Position numbers and translations under genes: made by a program. A stretch of DNA of 64,000 nt, from contig NC_084722.1 of assembly GCF_033807575.1 (NCBI RefSeq), positions 2,102,832-2,166,831 of the forward strand, read 5' to 3'. Below are positions 47,501-58,521 of this stretch, piece after piece. The notes below the pieces were generated by a model. It was not told where the DNA came from. It was given only the letters and a program-made list of their open reading frames with translations, and searched no databases. The stretch is from Cydia pomonella. Its lineage: Eukaryota > Arthropoda > Insecta > Lepidoptera > Tortricidae. Numbering within the stretch: position 1 is the first letter of the stretch; every line of letters begins with the position of its first letter.

Positions 47501-50500
47501 GTCACACAATTTTCAAAGAGCGTTTTGGGCGCGAAAGCATCTGTCAAAATATATTTTGTTAATTTAACATATTTAAAGCCGTTTTTAGTATAAAAGCTGA
47601 ATTTTAAGGCAACTTTTAGTTAATACAGAAAGTAATACAAGCGTTTCAAAAAATTGGAATACGATTCTCTTTTAGGCCCCAATTTATTATAGATACGACG
47701 AGATAAGCGTTATGTGTGGTATATAATTATAGCTCACAAATCCACCACATGTAATTTTTTATTTTTTCGGTAGCATTTGTTTTAACGGAAATAAAGAGGT
47801 TGCAAATCGAGTACCAGAACTTCAGAACAGATATCATTTGATATTTACCAGTCGCTTTTCGGTGAAGGAAAACATCGTGAGGAAACTGGACTAATCCCAA
47901 CAAGGCTTAGTTTTACCCTCTGGGTTGGAAGGTCAGATGGCAGTGGCTTTCGTAAAAACTAGTGCCTACGCCAAATCTTGGGATTAGTTGTCAAAGCGGA
48001 CCCCAAGCTCCATTGAGCCGTGGCAATATGCTGGGACAACGCTAGGAAGAAAGAAAGAAATCGAGTAACAGAATTTAGTAACCAACTAGGTATAATAGTT
48101 ATGATGTAAATGTCCATATCATGTTGGAGTCATATATGTATTAGCCAACTAATTATTCAAGATCAATACACTTAGCTCCTTTAGGTATTCGCCTAAGTAC
48201 AATCTCGGGCAAAATTGAGTTTTATAAAAGTGACCTAGTTTCTAGGTCATATTTTCTATGAATTGGTCATTTTTGTAGACTCCAATTACAGTTACACTTT
48301 TCCTGGTTTTTCGCGGACCAGAATATCGATGATTTTTGTAACTTGATTTAGACGTTGCTATCATTTTCAATCCAAAAACACATAAAATCACAATTCAGAA
48401 CATGCGGCAGCGTTGTTTTCTATCAAGTACCTGAAGCACCAGGGCGGCTACCGGGAAAATCGAAATTCGTCAATTTCGGGCATTTTTCTCTGTCACTCTA
48501 ATTACGTCTTAGTGAGAGTAAAAGAGAAAGATCCCCGCAATTTGCGAATTTAGGTTTTCGCGGTAGGCCCCCAGGTCCTGTCAAGTTTCAGCAGTGTTGC
48601 CAGGTGAGCGGAAGAGAATTATCGTACTTGAGTGTCAATATTATTGTTCCGTTGAAAAAAATATCGTACGCCAATCAAAAAGGCAGCCCCTAAAAATGTC
48701 TAGCAAAATAAGCTTAAATTTCCAATTAATAATAAAAAAAAAACCATTTTCGTCTAAATTGCGCAAAAAATCTGTTTATGATTGTGTATTTTTGGGATAG
48801 ACTCAAACGGTATACAGGAAATTGTGACATTTTAAACTTTAAACTTACACCAAGGAGCCGAACACCCAAAAGATACTAATTTTAGCCTATTTCTGAGAGA
48901 AAGTGTCATATTTTGCTTCAAATTACTAGACTTTTAAGGTGGCATCATCCAAGGGCTGAAATTATAGTACTTTAGTGTACGATAATGCTCTTTGGGACAT
49001 TACGTCATACCGGGGCCCAAATTATCGTACATGTACGACAATTATCGTACGCCTGGTCACACTGAGTGTCAGTGTCGACAGAGTCAGCTAAAAACGCGTC
49101 AAACATCGCAACGTCGCGCCGATGGCCGTCCGAGGCGGGGTGGCAACGCCGCAATGTATTTGTACACGACATTTGTCACACACACATTTATAAATTTTAT
49201 AAAAATATAACGTTGATTATTGCATGATTTCTGTATGAAACAAAGTTTTTCTATTAATTTAGCGCAAATGAATATTCGAAAGTAGATAGATGCGCAACTA
49301 TTTATGTAATAATATTGTGTAATTAATTAATAAATAGCGATTGTTTTTTGTATGAAAATCGAACCACCTTAAAGAACTTTATTTTCTATTCCAGGTATTT
49401 ATACCTACTGGAGGGCAAGCCAAAGTACCCATGCCTGCAGGACTCCAAAGGGGAGGTCATCAGCTTCCCGCCCATCACCAACTCGGAAATCACCAAGGTA
49501 AAAATAAGGCCAAGTCAAATGCATAAAAAAATTATTTGCTTATTCGCAAAATAATAACGTGCTAGTCCATCAATGTCAACCCGTTGTACTTGCGTATTTT
49601 TACATGCAAATAATGTTCTCACCCTTTCACCGCGAAAATAAATATAACAAATCACCACCAAAAGTACAAAACTCAACACGTGATGTCAACGCAGCATTGA
49701 TAAATCCCCTACTTGACGCTAGATGTCAACTACGAAAATAATAAGCGTTTTGGTAAAAAAACTGATCTATGAGGTCAGTCTATGCTTACTTATTTGTCTA
49801 TGGTTAAGCATAAAAGTTTAAATGTCATGTTCTACGGATAAAGGTACCTTACGGCAGTTGGCGTTACGTTGTGTAGCACTGTATAGCGTCGTTAATAATA
49901 AAGTAAGTGCCATCCGCCATAAAGTACCTTTACATGTGGAAGGTCAGAAATGTTACTCCCGCGACTATTGTAAACTTACTTCCCCAGATGTCGCATGAGA
50001 GCACAAGCATGTTCGTGGAAGTGACTTCCCACGCGTCCCTCGGCTCCTGCAAGACTGTCCTCGACAAGTTCCTGCTGGAGACGCTGCTGCTGGGACAGGC
50101 TAGTCAGGAACAAAGCTACCACACGTTGAACGTACAACAGGTACAGTATGCAACTTCTGTAAGACCTGGAGCATCTGCAGAACGGCTGGGTTCCTCGGTT
50201 GAGGGGTAAACTCACGAAATGTGAAGCTGGTATTAGAGTATTTTGAAGGCTTGTTAAGTTCTACAAGACCTGGAAACGCTGCTGCTGCGCCTGACCAGGG
50301 CTAACACATGCTGAACGAGCAGCTGGTACAGTTTGCTGTACACAGGTTAACTTCTGCAAGACCTGGAGCACCTGAAGTATTGCCGGATGCATAACAACAG
50401 GGGTAACACTTACTCAACGTGCCGCTGGTAGTGTATGATGGAAACAGCTCGAGACCTGGAACACCTGGAGAACTGCCGGGTGCATCGGATCAGAGCGACC

Positions 50501-51151
50501 ACCGCCTTTCGTGTAGTAACTATGTAAAGTTTACTGGTGAAAGCTCAGCCCTGCTTCTGCATGATTTGAAGTGGTTCCTTCTGGATAATATGCTACTAAA
50601 TGAATACGTAAACTACTTAGATATTTGGTAGCCCTAGAAATACATTTTCCCATATTTTCATATTTTAACCACCAACAAAAAAAGAGGGGTGTGTCTTGGG
50701 TCTTCCGCACCGTAGCTCTTAAACAGGTAAATCGATTTCAGGCGGTTTTTATATATTTAAAAGCAGGTTTTCTAGCACTGGTTATAAAACATAAATAAAA
50801 TAAAAAATGTAAAATGTATGACTATGTTTTCTAAATAACGAATTTATTATTATTTTATGGAAGTTGGTTCATCCGTATCATTTATATCATTTTTTATATC
50901 ATTTAATTTTAATTCTGTACACCGCACACATGAAAGTTCTGGTGATTATTACTTTTCTTTTGCTGTGGCTGCCTTTTCATCCTAAAAGTTTGCCGATTAT
51001 CTTAGTAAATAAATAAATAATTAAGAAAATATATTTCCAGGTAAAAATAGTAGACACAGAAGGCAACCTGAAGAGCGTGTACCCGTCGCGCACGGACTGC
51101 GTGTACGAGGACGCGGCCAACGTCAAAGTGTTCCGGCTGCCTAAGAAATAA
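41562..51151 (+). CDS. LRRC47: leucine-rich repeat-containing protein 47
   Basis: Six exons: 41562-42183, 42796-43227, 44610-44769, 49395-49497, 49988-50140, 51041-51151. GT-AG borders and phases agree, giving 526 residues (human LRRC47 is somewhat longer). The start MGVWPEV is preceded by AAA. Residues about 40-215 are leucine-rich repeats of the LxxLxLxxN type (for example LKVLDLSRNEI). A lysine-rich linker (KGKGKKGSKK, about 251-260) leads to the B3/B4 domain shared with phenylalanyl-tRNA synthetase beta, with a typical RNVATIATHDLKKIAPG block at 336-352. The C-terminal exons continue this domain to FRLPKK. LRRC47 is a conserved metazoan protein suggested to act in translation; the sequence does not show its substrate. 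Introns hold LINE, SINE, mariner and MITE remnants. If intron 1 were retained, the frame would end at 42275. Confidence 0.93.
42425..42690 (-). mobile_element. probable LINE 3' fragment (LRRC47 intron 1)
   Basis: The minus strand reads HPRCTWFLRPSEQDRSRLEN, GIMPRKRRDGHMAMCWADRI and AQERLGEH, which resembles the end region of RTE-type proteins (GxxxRxRRxG then WxDxI). No intact frame continues. The class is uncertain. Confidence 0.45.
43380..43720 (-). mobile_element. Jockey-like LINE reverse transcriptase C-terminal fragment (LRRC47 intron 2)
   Basis: An open minus-strand frame reads IKPIWTYGIQLWGSASNSN, EILQRFLNIALRTI and APWFIRNKEIHDYLHI. These are the conserved end of Jockey-clade reverse transcriptases. 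Only about 108 residues remain. Confidence 0.8.
43818..43930 (-). repeat. interspersed repeat family I, right end (LRRC47 intron 2)
   Basis: AAGAGAGGTATGGGCACTGT to AACTGGGGAAGTACCTCCAC is the reverse complement of the family's right end. Confidence 0.65.
44195..44290 (+). mobile_element. tRNA-like SINE (LRRC47 intron 2)
   Basis: GTCCGTCTGGTCCAGTAAGA and GCGGACTGCTAAACAAGTG are followed by a B box CGGGTTCGAATCTCGCCCG with a good T-arm. The repeat probably extends on both sides. Confidence 0.55.
44808..44926 (-). repeat. interspersed repeat family I, left end (LRRC47 intron 3)
   Basis: GGGTCGGCAACACGCATGTA to TTTGCCACCGACGTAGTAT, followed by an A-run, is the reverse complement of the family's left end. 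It begins about 40 bp after the exon ending at 44769. Confidence 0.7.
45070..45240 (+). mobile_element. decayed RTE-like LINE 3' end (LRRC47 intron 3)
   Basis: Across frames it reads GRGRPRKRW-like, RSWMRY and GMPLPSSGTHK-like blocks that match the end of the fragment at 11519-11945 in opposite orientation. Only about 170 bp remain and they are broken by frameshifts. Confidence 0.6.
46685..47190 (-). pseudogene. mariner transposase relic (LRRC47 intron 3)
   Basis: Read on the minus strand and with stops, the DNA gives HFCEKGVKTGNWKPFSNQ, FEQDSAPAHKVKTTQAWFRR, NKIDFIAHEDWPS, SPDLNPLDYAI and RAAIDDWPRRLRACVKA, the ordered C-terminal half of a mariner-family transposase including the catalytic-region motifs. 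Several frameshifts and stops make it dead. The 5' side is cut at 47191, where a family C MITE begins. Confidence 0.85.
47191..47656. mobile_element. MITE family C, copy 3, right end broken (LRRC47 intron 3)
   Basis: Starts AGGGTTGTTTCC after CAAC, so the left TA is missing, and the right end stops at TTGGAATACG instead of the full inverted repeat. It sits at the upstream edge of a mariner transposase relic. Confidence 0.7.
48440..48573. mobile_element. hairpin MITE ending in CGCGGTAGGCCCCC, copy 2
   Basis: Matches 3030-3153 over the central ATTACGTCTTAGTGAGAG stretch and at both ends. It is in LRRC47 intron 3. Confidence 0.65.
50141..50500 (+). repeat. degenerate copies of the end of LRRC47 exon 5
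   Basis: Intron 5 begins with GTACAGTATG and then carries blocks resembling the exon 5 end: CTGGAAACGCTGCTGCTG with CAGCTGGTACAGTTTG (splice-like point near 50326), and TACTCAACGTGCCGCTGGTAG (near 50428). Each is preceded by a CAAGACCTGGAGCACCTG-like motif. The copies have lost the frame. Confidence 0.6.
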
Positions 51152-52273
51152 ACTGTGGCAAAACCACGCACTGCCGTTTTCTTTGATTTAAAAAGTTTGG
51201 ATTTGTTATTTTTGTGTAGCTTCTGTTCATCGTGAGAATTAAGAGGTTTCCACAACGACCTGAACTTATAAAGCTACAAATGACATCTGTAAAATTGTAA
51301 TTTGTAGTTTTATGAAATGGGGACCTGAATGTTGCTTAAAGCCCGACCAGAAATATATGACCATTGTCAAGAGGGCGCTGTTATTCTCATGTATAGGGTG
51401 ACAGTTCAGTTCAGTATGAAAAATTTAGTTCCAATGAAATTCCGCAATATGGCGCGTGATCATATATTACTGGTCAGGCTTTACAAACATTGCTCTTTTG
51501 ATTTCTGAGAATGCTGGAAAGCCTATTTTGGTAAGGTACTGTAAATTTTTTATTCTCCTAACCCAGCCATACAGCAAAAAAAAATAGTGAAATTTGAACG
51601 CATAGTGAAGAAATAAAGTTTGATTTTGTTTTGTTCGAAAATCGAAAGAAACAGAAAGCATCTCTGTTCCTATTGCGAATGATTTCAATTTCATCGAACT
51701 TGATAAGTCCTATGTGAAGGACCTTTGGGGCTTGGGAGTTTAAGCCAAGTCTTGAAATAACATCCAACCTAAAATTGGTTTTCTTTCATTTTCAGAAGTA
51801 TTAAAAAAGTAGTGTTCGAAAGTAAAGCTCTGGGGGGGGGGGCTTTTATATGATAATGATTCACTTACATGTTTGCAACTAGACTAATTTTGAGAGGATC
51901 TTGGTATTCTTGGTGTATTAGTTCTTATAGATCTGAATTTTAACAGTTTTAACATTAGCATTTCCAAATTCTGATTTCAAATGAATGTATTGCGAGTTCT
52001 TTTATTAATGGTAAAAGTGAAAAGGTGTTCATGCCACACAGTATTTTGTTGTTGACGTTATTGTAGAGAGCTAGGCTAGAGAATGGAATTCCTTCCTTGA
52101 CGATTTAAAAAGAAAATTGCAGTGTGTACCCAGTTTTTATCTTTGTCATTTCCTTTCCGAGAGATTGTGATTTTTTTTTTACTTGTTTTTCTTTTTATTT
52201 GTTTTCTAAGTTATTTTGTTTCTGAGGTGCTTGTCTGATGTATTTGGTAATAATTTTTGCCAGACTTGTGTTT

Positions 52274-52692
52274 AATAAATGTCAAAGTCATAAGTCAAAA
52301 CATCTGATTAGCCGGGTCCACACAGAGGGACCATACGCGCGAGGCAATTTCCTCGCGCATAAACCGGCCAGTGTAGACGTGCCTCGGCCGAGGCGGCGCG
52401 CTCGGGCGATGAAAACTACTGCTATTCAATTTTTTATTGCTTGGCAGTTTAAAATATCATGTTTACAGTGAATAATATTGATTGTTACTCTTAAACCTTC
52501 CCAGTAATTTCAAAAAATCTACGCTAAATTATATCAGACAGGCCATATTACTGTTATAAATTGAAATGAACAAGTGTGTTAGCTTTAAGGTTGTTTCTTG
52601 AATTTCTCTGTGATGAAACTACCAATTTGTCGATGTGAAACATCAAATACCTAATGTTATGAAAAAGTGTCAACGCTTGTTTTTGTAATAAA
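52274..52692 (+). terminator. candidate LRRC47 poly(A) signals
   Basis: AATAAA occurs at 52274-52279 and 52687-52692 in AT-rich DNA downstream of the LRRC47 stop codon. Either would give a 3' UTR of 1.1-1.5 kb. A nearer, weaker signal cannot be excluded. Confidence 0.35.
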
Positions 52693-52849
52693 TATTTTTT
52701 CAATGTATCTGTTTTGATTTATTAGAAACCTTAACTTAATTTTAATTTCTAGTCCACATATTTTTTTAAAGGTTCATTAATTCGGTTTAAAAAATCCGAG
52801 CTTGGCGTTACCACTGTCGTACTCAAAACAGAGAGAGCACTTGGGAATT

Positions 52850-53092
52850 CCTTCGTAAGTGTGACAGGGAGGCAACACGTCGAACGTGGTTCGTGGTAAG
52901 CCCTCAGAAGGCCTACCGCGAACAACGAAGTTCACAAGTTGTGGGCATCTTTCTCTTTTATTCTAATTAATGTAATTGGAGTAAAAGATAAAGATGCTCA
53001 CAACTTGTGAACATCTTTCTCTTTTATTCCAATTAAAAGAAATATGGCCGCAATTTGCGAACTTCGGTGTTCGAGGTAGGCTCCCTGATTCT
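52850..53092. mobile_element. composite of family D-like hairpin ends upstream of Rad54
   Basis: The right half of a family D hairpin (GGAGGCAACACGTCGAACGT) joins two nested hairpins with CACAAGTTGTGGGCATCTTT and its inverse. It ends in a GAGGTAGGCTCCCTG border about 200 bp before the Rad54 start, so it may lie in the Rad54 promoter region. Confidence 0.55.
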
Positions 53093-53289
53093 TCGCGTCT
53101 GTTTAAGCTACATTCTTTTACACTGACAGTTATGATTATGACATTACTTTTGAAAACAACAGAGATACTGTCAGTTAAACGTCAAGCAAATCGTGATTTG
53201 TTTTAAATGGGTTTATTTCCCTCAAAAATTGTTTGTTTTCAAGATTTTACCTTTTATTACGCTATGGTGTACTGAAAAAAGTATTCAAA

Positions 53290-55578
53290 ATGCGGCGCAG
53301 TCTAGCGCCGAGCCAAGTCGGCTCTGGAGACAGTGTTTTCAAAAGCCCTCTGCTAACTTCGTCCAAACGCAAGAAGCGAGAATGCACAAAGACCGTCGCA
53401 CCCCGAACCCTCACTCAATCCATGTCTGCATCAGACCACGAGAACTTAATCAAGCAGATATTGAGCAAGCCGTTCAAAGTGCCCATTCCGAACTACGTTT
53501 CGTCCTATTGCAGCAAAAGTTTAGGGTTAAAACGAACACAAGTCAGACGAGCTTTACACGACCCTGATGAGCCGAATGCCTTGGTCCTGTATCGCCCTCC
53601 ATATATTCCTGAACATGAAAAGATGAAAATGAACCCGAAAGAAATTAGAGTAGCTGTTGTGGTAGATCCTGTACTAGGAAATATACTAAGGCCACATCAG
53701 CGCGACGGAGTTAAGTTCATGTATGACTGCGTGACTGGACAGCAGATTGAAAACGCCTTTGGCTGTATTATGGCTGACGAAATGGGTCTCGGGAAAACTC
53801 TCCAATGCATAACTTTACTATGGACCTTGTTAAGACAGAGCCCGGAGTGTAAACCAACCATTTGTAAGGCAATCATTGTATGCCCCAGCAGCTTAGTTAA
53901 GAACTGGTATAATGAGATACAGAAATGGCTTGCATCAAGGATTAATGCTTTAGCTATGGATGGAGGATCTAAAGCAGACATAACCTTGAAGTTACAACAA
54001 TTCATGAACACATACTCTGCTACGAGAGTTGCTACTCCAGTGTTGATAATATCCTATGAGACATTCAGGATATACTCAAATATACTGCATTCCTCAGAGG
54101 TTGGCTTGGTTCTCTGTGATGAGGGTCATAGATTAAAGAACAGCGAGAATCAGACATACCAAGCACTGATGGGTTTGAAAGCTAAAAGGAGGATTTTGAT
54201 CTCAGGCACTCCAATTCAAAATGATTTGACTGAATATTTCAGTTTAGTACACTTTGTGAATGAGGGGATCTTAGGAACAGCACAAGAGTTTAAGAAGAAA
54301 TACGAAAACGCAATTTTAAGAGGCCAGGATGCTTTAGCAACTGAGCTAGAGAGAGAAAAGGCGCAGGAATGCCTTGCAACTCTCACTGGAATAGTCAACA
54401 AATGTATGATCCGAAGAACAAGCAGTTTGCTCACGAAATACTTGCCGGTCAAGTTTGAACAGGTTATTTGCGTGAAAATGACGCCACTTCAGACTGAAAT
54501 CTACAAGAACTTCATCAATTCTGATGCAATCCGGAATAAATTCTCCGGCAACGGAGAGAAGAACACTTTGAGTGCCTTGTCAAGCATCACAACACTGAAA
54601 AAGCTCTGCAATCATCCTGACCTAATTTATGACAAGATCCTAGAAAGATCAGAAGGCTTTGAAAAAGCTAAAGACCTGCTACCAAGCAACTATGACATTA
54701 AAGATGTGAAGCCAGAATACTCAGGAAAACTCATGATTCTAGATTGCATTCTCGCTAATCTGAAAACAAACACCGATGACAAGATAGTTCTTGTATCAAA
54801 CTATACACAAACTTTAGATCTGTTTGAAAAGCTTTGCCGTAAACGATGCTACCAATACGTAAGGCTGGATGGCTCTATGACGATAAAAAAACGAGCTAAA
54901 GTTGTTGAGAGCTTCAACAATAAAGAATCTAAAGAATGGATATTCATGTTAAGTTCGAAAGCGGGAGGTTGTGGATTGAATCTCATCGGAGCAAACCGTT
55001 TGATCATGTTTGATCCTGATTGGAACCCAGCAAATGATGACCAAGCTATGGCTCGAGTGTGGCGCGACGGACAGAAGAAACCTTGCTACATCTACCGACT
55101 CCTAGCCACAGGAACCATAGAAGAGAAGATATTCCAACGACAAGCCCACAAGAAAGCCCTAAGTGACACTGTTGTTGACCAAAATGAGGAATCTCTAAGG
55201 CATTTCACTTCAGAAGACTTGAAAGACTTGTTTAGATTGGAAGAGAACACATTGTCAGATACTCACAGCAAGTTTAAATGCCGAAGATGTGTAAATAATA
55301 TCCAAGTTACCTTACCTCCGGAGAATTCTGATTGTACATCGGATTTGTCTAACTGGTATCATTGTGCCGATAAGAAGAACTTGGCAGATCTTGTTCTTAA
55401 GCAATGCTGGGATCTTGCAAAGAGTATTTCCTTCGTTTTCCATCACCGTTCAGCTAAGACTGAAGCGCAGAATGAGATAGAGGATAAGGAAAATGTACAG
55501 GAAAAGAAGAGAAGGAAAATTGAGATAGATGAAGATTATTCAGAGCCAGATGACAGTGCTGATGAAGATTATGCTTAG
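53290..55578 (+). CDS. Rad54: DNA repair and recombination protein Rad54 (SWI2/SNF2 helicase-like ATPase)
   Basis: A single uninterrupted frame of 762 residues (human RAD54L is about 750). I chose the ATG at 53290 because it yields MRRSLAPSQ, the conserved Rad54 N-terminus; the frame is open 19 codons further upstream but has no ATG there. Motifs in order: Walker A DEMGLGKT (163-170), DEGH box (277-280), SGTP (305-308), GCGLNLIG (560-567), and ARVWRDGQ (588-595). A cysteine/histidine cluster follows (CRRC 664-667, Cys682, His691, Cys692) and matches the C-terminal zinc-binding region of Rad54. The tail is acidic. Rad54 is a dsDNA translocase that works with Rad51 in strand invasion in the nucleus. 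There is no intron in the coding region. The next upstream gene ends about 2.1 kb away. Confidence 0.97.
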   Translation: MRRSLAPSQVGSGDSVFKSPLLTSSKRKKRECTKTVAPRTLTQSMSASDHENLIKQILSKPFKVPIPNYVSSYCSKSLGLKRTQVRRALHDPDEPNALVLYRPPYIPEHEKMKMNPKEIRVAVVVDPVLGNILRPHQRDGVKFMYDCVTGQQIENAFGCIMADEMGLGKTLQCITLLWTLLRQSPECKPTICKAIIVCPSSLVKNWYNEIQKWLASRINALAMDGGSKADITLKLQQFMNTYSATRVATPVLIISYETFRIYSNILHSSEVGLVLCDEGHRLKNSENQTYQALMGLKAKRRILISGTPIQNDLTEYFSLVHFVNEGILGTAQEFKKKYENAILRGQDALATELEREKAQECLATLTGIVNKCMIRRTSSLLTKYLPVKFEQVICVKMTPLQTEIYKNFINSDAIRNKFSGNGEKNTLSALSSITTLKKLCNHPDLIYDKILERSEGFEKAKDLLPSNYDIKDVKPEYSGKLMILDCILANLKTNTDDKIVLVSNYTQTLDLFEKLCRKRCYQYVRLDGSMTIKKRAKVVESFNNKESKEWIFMLSSKAGGCGLNLIGANRLIMFDPDWNPANDDQAMARVWRDGQKKPCYIYRLLATGTIEEKIFQRQAHKKALSDTVVDQNEESLRHFTSEDLKDLFRLEENTLSDTHSKFKCRRCVNNIQVTLPPENSDCTSDLSNWYHCADKKNLADLVLKQCWDLAKSISFVFHHRSAKTEAQNEIEDKENVQEKKRRKIEIDEDYSEPDDSADEDYA

Positions 55579-56549
55579 TTTAAATCATGTGTTTATATGT
55601 TTTTTATGTTTCTCAGAAAATTTTGTGATTGTCAATATTGGCGCCCAATATGTTTTGCCTGGATATGCGCCACATTGCCAGTGACCTTTTTAGTTTAAAG
55701 TCGTTTATCTGCATACCTACCTTTTTAGTTTGTTTTTTTTTCTAGGTTAGAAGAAAAAATTATGTTGCCATTTAAATATTGAAGAACTCATTTTCGGGCT
55801 TGCAATTAAGTTTTACTAAAAAATTTGGTACCTTTCGAAAAAGTAATTGCGCGTGAGGGGAGCGAAGTGCGCCTGCCGTGTAAGTATAGATAAATTAAAT
55901 TATAATATAAAATTTGTTTATATATCTATTGATATATTAAAGGTAGTCGTACTTACACGGCAGGTGCACTTCGCCCCCTCATAGAAGAGTTTACAAGCGC
56001 ACCTGTAAGGTTGGTTCTGTTGCAGAAATGTATAAAAATCCCCCAAAAAAAATTGTGCCTACCCCAAAATCTGAGTTAACTTTTGCTTTTAACTGTAGCA
56101 AAATGAGAGTTTTCTATGACATAAATTACTTGAAATGTAAATAATTCTGTTTTAAGTTAACTATTATGAAGAGTGATTATATTTTCCAAATGTATAATTA
56201 TGCATTTGATTTTTCCAGACCTAAGCCATGTGACTCATTATTTTATTTTCTCTAATTTCACAATTTCTTAGCTAGCCTAAGGGCGCGGCCTGAACTCACG
56301 CGATTGGCGGGGTCGCAGGACAGATCTATTCAAGTCTTTTCATTCATACAAGTAATTTTGAACCTATAATAATAATAATAAATTATTTATTCACGACCAA
56401 CTTGGATCATTTTGTGTTAGTGACAATTTTTATCTTAATGCTAATGTTAATATATACATATGTATTTAATTATAGCAAACTATATATACTATATTTGAGT
56501 TTCTTATAAATAAATAAATAAGCGGATTCAAGAAAATCCGCCTAGGTAC
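55579..56549. other. region downstream of Rad54
   Basis: Contains the MITE at 55853. No canonical AATAAA was seen close to the Rad54 stop, so the 3' end is undefined. Confidence 0.4.
55853..55981. mobile_element. palindromic MITE downstream of Rad54
   Basis: GTGAGGGGAGCGAAGTGCGC and CGCCTGCCGTGTAAGTA on the left pair with GTACTTACACGGCAGG and GTGCACTTCGCCCCCTCA on the right, around an AT-rich centre. Confidence 0.75.
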
Positions 56550-57085
56550 TCACTTATTCCTGCGCACATGAGTCATGCAGCAGTTATTTAAATATAGGCC
56601 ATCAACCCTGTCCGCAAGCATGGTCAGGATGCTGTTGGAGCTGGCCCGTACTCTGCGCACCAGGGATGTGGCTCGCTTGCGCATCGTGGTGTAAAAGCAG
56701 TCTACCCGCGCCTCCGCGAACATCCCTGACGCGCTACAGAATCTAGACAACCCCATCAGCACCCTGTACGCGTTATTATATTGAACGCGCAGAGCATTGT
56801 ACCGTTTATACGTGTAGTCTGCCCACAGGCTGCTTGTGTAGGCTCTGAAGAAACTGACTTTAACTTCTTTTGAGCAATGAGCAAACCTGCGGGCTATCAT
56901 ATTCGCTCTGACGGACAACGCTTTGCGCTCGCGCTCAATATCCGCATCGTCTTTAAGGTCAGCGCTCACCACATTGCTATGCATGCGCCACCGGCACAGA
57001 GCGACAAACCGCCGGTCGCGTGCGTCAGTAATAATAACCAATAGTCGCACAGAGTAGAGAAGTTGACTTTGATTCTGTATTGTAG
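56550..57085 (-). mobile_element. LINE reverse transcriptase C-terminal fragment
   Basis: The minus strand codes RERKALSVRANMIARRFAHC, VKVSFFRAYTSSLWADYTYK, ALRVQYNNAYRVLMGLSRFC and RKRATSLVRRVRASSNSIL. Lepidopteran non-LTR elements end in this way. The frame is open for about 150 residues and 5'-truncated, and a MITE abuts its 5' side at 57114. Confidence 0.75.
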
Positions 57086-57113
57086 GTCCATTTATCCTAA
57101 AAATTACAGATAG

Positions 57114-57254
57114 TAAGGCCGCGGACTGGACACAAGCGACATGCGGCGCTGCGAGCGGCAAATCAAGATCGTTCATACATTTGGTCGAGCGGAATGTATG
57201 ATTAGTTGTTATTTTGCCGCTCACCGCGCCGCTTACGTCCAGTCCGCTTCCTAA
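57114..57254. mobile_element. palindromic MITE next to a LINE fragment
   Basis: Left arm GCGGACTGGACACAAGCG and right arm ACGTCCAGTCCGCTTCCTA, with GAGCGGCAAATCA against TATTTTGCCGCTC inside. It abuts the 5' side of the minus-strand LINE piece. Confidence 0.65.
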
Positions 57255-58107
57255 GTGTTAAACTAGATGTTGACAGAATACAAAGCCCAAGTCCTAGGTG
57301 CCTACACCGTTGAAGGACTGATATTTGATGCATATTTTTAAATGCTCCACTAAGAAATATATTTGAAATTCAACCCCTGAGCCCCGGCGGTCACAAACGG
57401 TAACTAATACCGACGTAGTGTCCGACCAAAGTTTTAGTTTCGACATGAAAATCACGCCGTTTTGGCCAAAAAATCCGAACGTTTCGACCGCACCGAAACA
57501 GGATTTTCGGGAGGGTCCGACCTAAAGTCTCGGTTTCGACATAGTTCAAATATACTTTATTCATGTAGGCCTAGCAACAAACACTTATGAATAGTAAGAC
57601 AGTTTTACATATAATTATCTTAAGCTAATTATCAGAGCAATTTATTGATGTTGTAAATATTATTCCATATATAATACTAATGAATATAATTCATAGATCA
57701 AATTTAATACTAAAAATTTCAATATCGTCATACAAAAAAAAATGTATAAAAAATACTAGTCTAGAATGTTTCTAGAATAAATTCTAAATGTCAAACAAAT
57801 ATAATAAAGAAATAAAAACAACAAAGGAAGTACATGCATAATAAACATTTCCACCGAAACTAGAGCAGAACCCAACCTACGGTCCTTTCGATTTCGGTAG
57901 GTTAGGTATCTACATCTCAGGTATCTTTTAAAAGTTTGGCAACATAATTCACCTTCAATCACATTAATATAGTCTCAAATATCCGATATTAATCATTGAT
58001 AAATTTGATAAAAAAATAATTATCCCAGATAATCCAAGCATTATCTCAATGACTATCATTATTATATCTTAATTTAATTAATATCTATAAATAAATAATT
58101 CTGACTG

Positions 58108-58263
58108 TCAGGATGGCGGGTGTACCTACTGTTTTTTGATGATAACTTTATGTACCGTGAGGTACAATTTTTTTTTTACGGAGGTACTAAATAGTACAAA
58201 TTAGGTACAAAAATATGGTATGGTTTTCATTTAATTTTATTTAGGTACTCCCGCCATTCTGAC
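58108..58263. mobile_element. palindromic MITE with GTCAGGATGGCGGG ends
   Basis: Left GTCAGGATGGCGGGTGTACC pairs with right GGTACTCCCGCCATTCTGAC. The interior repeats GAGGTAC and GGTACAA motifs. Confidence 0.65.
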
Positions 58264-58521
58264 TCACCACAAACCAGCCAGTGTAGAGTGTAGACGTGCC
58301 TATTAGGGAACGTGCATAAACTATAGGGAGCAGTAAATGCTGGCGCGAAGTGTAACTTTCAAAGATATTAAGCTTCCAATGTAAGCTCACAAGATTTCAA
58401 TTCAATTTATTTATTTCCTTTTAGTACAAGATGGCAGAACCTGGTTAGAGGGTCTGTCATCTTGTGGCCTGAGTCAGAAACATAGTAAACTGTACATTGA
58501 CACTTTCACGCTAAAGTATAG

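Larger units (their letters stand above)
51152..53289. other. intergenic region, LRRC47 to Rad54
   Basis: Holds the LRRC47 3' UTR candidates, a run of eleven G near 51832, a GC-rich repeat-like patch near 52310-52410 and the hairpin cluster at 52850. No further gene. Confidence 0.5.

Noticed and set aside
53193..53567. Alternative frame overlapping the Rad54 start
   Set aside because: It is out of frame with the conserved Rad54 N-terminus and has no recognisable motif.
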